6,777 nucleotides of DNA, taken from positions 6,253-13,029 of the forward strand of contig PLNO01000242.1 in assembly GCA_003141795.1 (NCBI GenBank), given 5' to 3'. A program made the position numbers and the translations under genes. Within the stretch, counting starts at the first letter, position 1. Each line of letters starts with the position of its first letter. Below, piece by piece: positions 5,761 through 6,777 of this stretch. Below the pieces are notes generated by a model. The model was not told the DNA's origin. It did no database searches and saw only the letters and a program-made list of their open reading frames with translations. Origin of the DNA: Spirochaetaceae bacterium. Lineage in GTDB: Bacteria; Spirochaetota; Spirochaetia; SZUA-6; Fen-1364.

Positions 5761-5870
5761 AAGAGCAAGCCGCCGGAACGCGTGCCGGGGTATTCGCAAA
5801 ATGCTGGGGAATAAGTCCCGGCACGCACTGGCGGTGGGTAAGCGGGAAGTGCAGCGAGGGCAGGAAGAAA
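5706..5870 (+). other. In-frame extension linking the slippery run to the second transposase
   Basis: This stretch has no separate gene but is open in the same frame as the second transposase. Read after a -1 slip it gives '[21 protein letters not shown]' followed by a helix-turn-helix-like 'AGVFAKCWGISPGTHWRWVSG', then joins 'MKISEEVKQRVIEL'. The predicted fusion is 125 residues of OrfA plus 345 residues, about 470 in total. Plausible protein sequence and an HTH-like motif favour genuine coding; the stop-free length alone (55 codons) would not prove it. Confidence 0.6.
5780..5826 (+). repeat. Perfect 10-bp inverted repeat with 27-nt loop
   Basis: GCGTGCCGGG (5780-5789) is perfectly complementary to CCCGGCACGC (5817-5826). 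Its loop carries GGGGAA (5806-5811), which could also pair with TTCCCC of the upstream arm at 5686-5691. It could be a secondary RNA structure around the frameshift region or a protein-binding site. No T run follows, so it is not a terminator. Confidence 0.55.
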
Positions 5871-5873
5871 GTG

Positions 5874-6749
5874 ATGAAAATATCCGAGGAAGTAAAACAG
5901 CGCGTTATAGAACTGGACCGGCGATACCGGTTCACCTGGGACGTGCGTTCTATCGCGCATGTGATTGGTATAGGCCATAACAGCGTAGCGAAGATCGTCC
6001 GCGAGGCGCGCGGGCCGAGGCCGAAGAAGACCAAGCGGCCGCATAATGGCCGGACGCATATCAATTACCGGGATGTAATGTGGTCTTCGGATTTTCTTGC
6101 GATTCCCGGCGGGAAGCTTCTTAAGACGCTCGACGAGATGTCGATATATAAACTGGGGTGGGACATAGTGGATTACGAGAGCGCCGAAGAGCTGGTAAAG
6201 CACGCGGAAGGAATAGTGGAATCCATGGGACGGGCGCCATTGGTCTGGAAGTTTGACAATGGCGGCGCGTTTAAGAGCAAGGTGTTCCAAGACTTTCTGG
6301 CAGAGCACAAGATAATCCCGTACCCGATCCCGCCCCATGCACCTTGGGTAAACGGGCGGACCGAGCGTGATAACCAGGAGATCGAGAACTGGCTGCTGAT
6401 ATTGGAAGGCCGGGAGATAAGCCGGGCGGAGTTGCGGCGGGAAGTGGACGAAGGGATGCTGATGCTGAACTATGTAAAACCGCGCGCGGTTCTTGGTTAC
6501 CGTAAATCGGCGGAGGTTTATTTAAATGGCGCTGGTGTGACTGAAGAAATGGACCGGGAGCGGTTAGCCCTGAACCTGGAGGATGCAAAGTGTCAATTGG
6601 GGTGGAACGGCTGGACAGAAAACCGGCGGATCCACCGGAAAGCAGTAAGGCAAGTGTTACTGAAGTGGACGTTAATGGAGGAGTGGGAAGAAGTACCGGA
6701 AGATGCTAGAATTGTAAACAGATCTAAGCAGAAAAATATCTCAGATTAA
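5874..6749 (+). CDS. Second DDE transposase (OrfB-like, DD35E)
   Basis: A complete integrase-fold transposase of 291 residues from ATG 5874 (GTG 5871 is in frame; AGGAAG at 5862-5867 fits 5874 better). Residues about 20-46 form an HTH ('WDVRSIAHVIGIGHNSVAKIVREARG'). The catalytic triad is visible: Asp73 in 'MWSSDFLAIPGG', Asp128 in 'WKFDNGGAFKS' and Glu164 in 'HAPWVNGRTERDNQEIENW', with exactly 35 residues between the last two. The C-terminal part (200-291) is Trp- and charge-rich. It cuts and joins the ends of the element. It is clearly different from the first, truncated transposase in motif spacing and sequence. It may be made mainly as the C-terminal part of an OrfAB fusion rather than from its own start. 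The stop lies 13 bases before the proposed right end. Confidence 0.9.
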   Translation: MKISEEVKQRVIELDRRYRFTWDVRSIAHVIGIGHNSVAKIVREARGPRPKKTKRPHNGRTHINYRDVMWSSDFLAIPGGKLLKTLDEMSIYKLGWDIVDYESAEELVKHAEGIVESMGRAPLVWKFDNGGAFKSKVFQDFLAEHKIIPYPIPPHAPWVNGRTERDNQEIENWLLILEGREISRAELRREVDEGMLMLNYVKPRAVLGYRKSAEVYLNGAGVTEEMDRERLALNLEDAKCQLGWNGWTENRRIHRKAVRQVLLKWTLMEEWEEVPEDARIVNRSKQKNISD

Positions 6750-6762
6750 ACTGGACAGGACA
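6748..6762 (+). repeat. Possible right terminal repeat of the element
   Basis: Overlapping the last stop codon is AAACTGGACAGGACA; read on the other strand it begins TGTCCTGTCC, which has the TG...CA style of IS3/IS481 ends and a GGACA-GGACA direct repeat (6753-6762). CTGGACAG also occurs at 6611-6618. No left partner is in the window to confirm it. Confidence 0.3.
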
Positions 6763-6777
6763 TGCGCGAAATAACTT

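Larger units (their letters stand above)
4875..6762 (+). mobile_element. IS-like element with two tandem DDE transposases, left end missing
   Basis: Everything from the junction to near the window end is transposase-related, on one strand: a truncated first transposase, orfA (HTH and coiled coil) and a complete second DDE transposase, each closely spaced and with shared codon habit (frequent ATA, GCG, CGG). The second transposase stop is followed within a few bases by a candidate element end. The left end and the 5' half of the first transposase are not in the window. The left boundary given is the first codon that must be element; the right one is tentative. Confidence 0.75.

Noticed and set aside
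5699..5980. Open frame starting [12 protein letters not shown] as a +1 continuation of orfA
   Set aside because: It contains no recognisable motif and stops inside the transposase gene, whereas the -1 frame leads smoothly into the DDE domain.

Overview
The window reads left to right on the + strand as one dense bacterial operon that turns abruptly, at about 4,870-4,890, into mobile-element DNA. The first part is the conserved ribosome/translation cluster: the 3' end of ffh (SRP54), rpsP (S16), a khpA-type KH protein, rimM, trmD and rplS (L19). It continues into a FliK-like protein, a small FlhB C-terminal-domain paralogue (FlhX/YlqH type) and an HD-GYP-type protein. Genes are separated by a few bases or overlap (GTGA, ATGA and a 23-nt overlap), so translational coupling is likely throughout. 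I see no convincing promoter or terminator inside the operon.

The host is G+C-rich. Having rplS followed by a FliK-like/FlhX pair and then an HD-GYP protein with a degenerate active site points, from memory and unverified, to a spirochaete of the Treponema/Spirochaeta kind. Bacillus has a comparable ylqG-ylqH pair downstream of rplS, so Firmicutes-like relatives are not excluded.

The HD-GYP gene is broken. Its reading frame passes without a stop, at a 'LSDNGRQ' stretch, into the C-terminal half of a DDE (rve-fold) transposase. The transposase half starts exactly at its second catalytic Asp (DNG), and its first half is missing. The chimeric frame runs 4011-5699. This is not a simple IS insertion, because no left end and no 5' half of the transposase are present. 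It is either a recombination/deletion through short shared sequence or a metagenome assembly chimera. Codon habit also changes at the joint: ATA for Ile becomes common and bases are more A-rich at third positions.

The rest of the window (about 4,875-6,762) looks like the right-hand part of an unusual IS-like element with two different DDE transposases in tandem. After the truncated one comes orfA (5338-5760, HTH plus coiled coil). It carries an A9 run at 5704-5712 where a -1 shift would fuse it to an open frame continuing into the second transposase (to 6749, DD35E). The A9 run is bracketed by a perfect 10-bp inverted repeat. Together this suggests an OrfAB fusion of about 470 residues made by frameshifting or transcript slippage, as in IS3-type elements but longer and with extra HTH segments. 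A possible element end lies just after the last stop codon.
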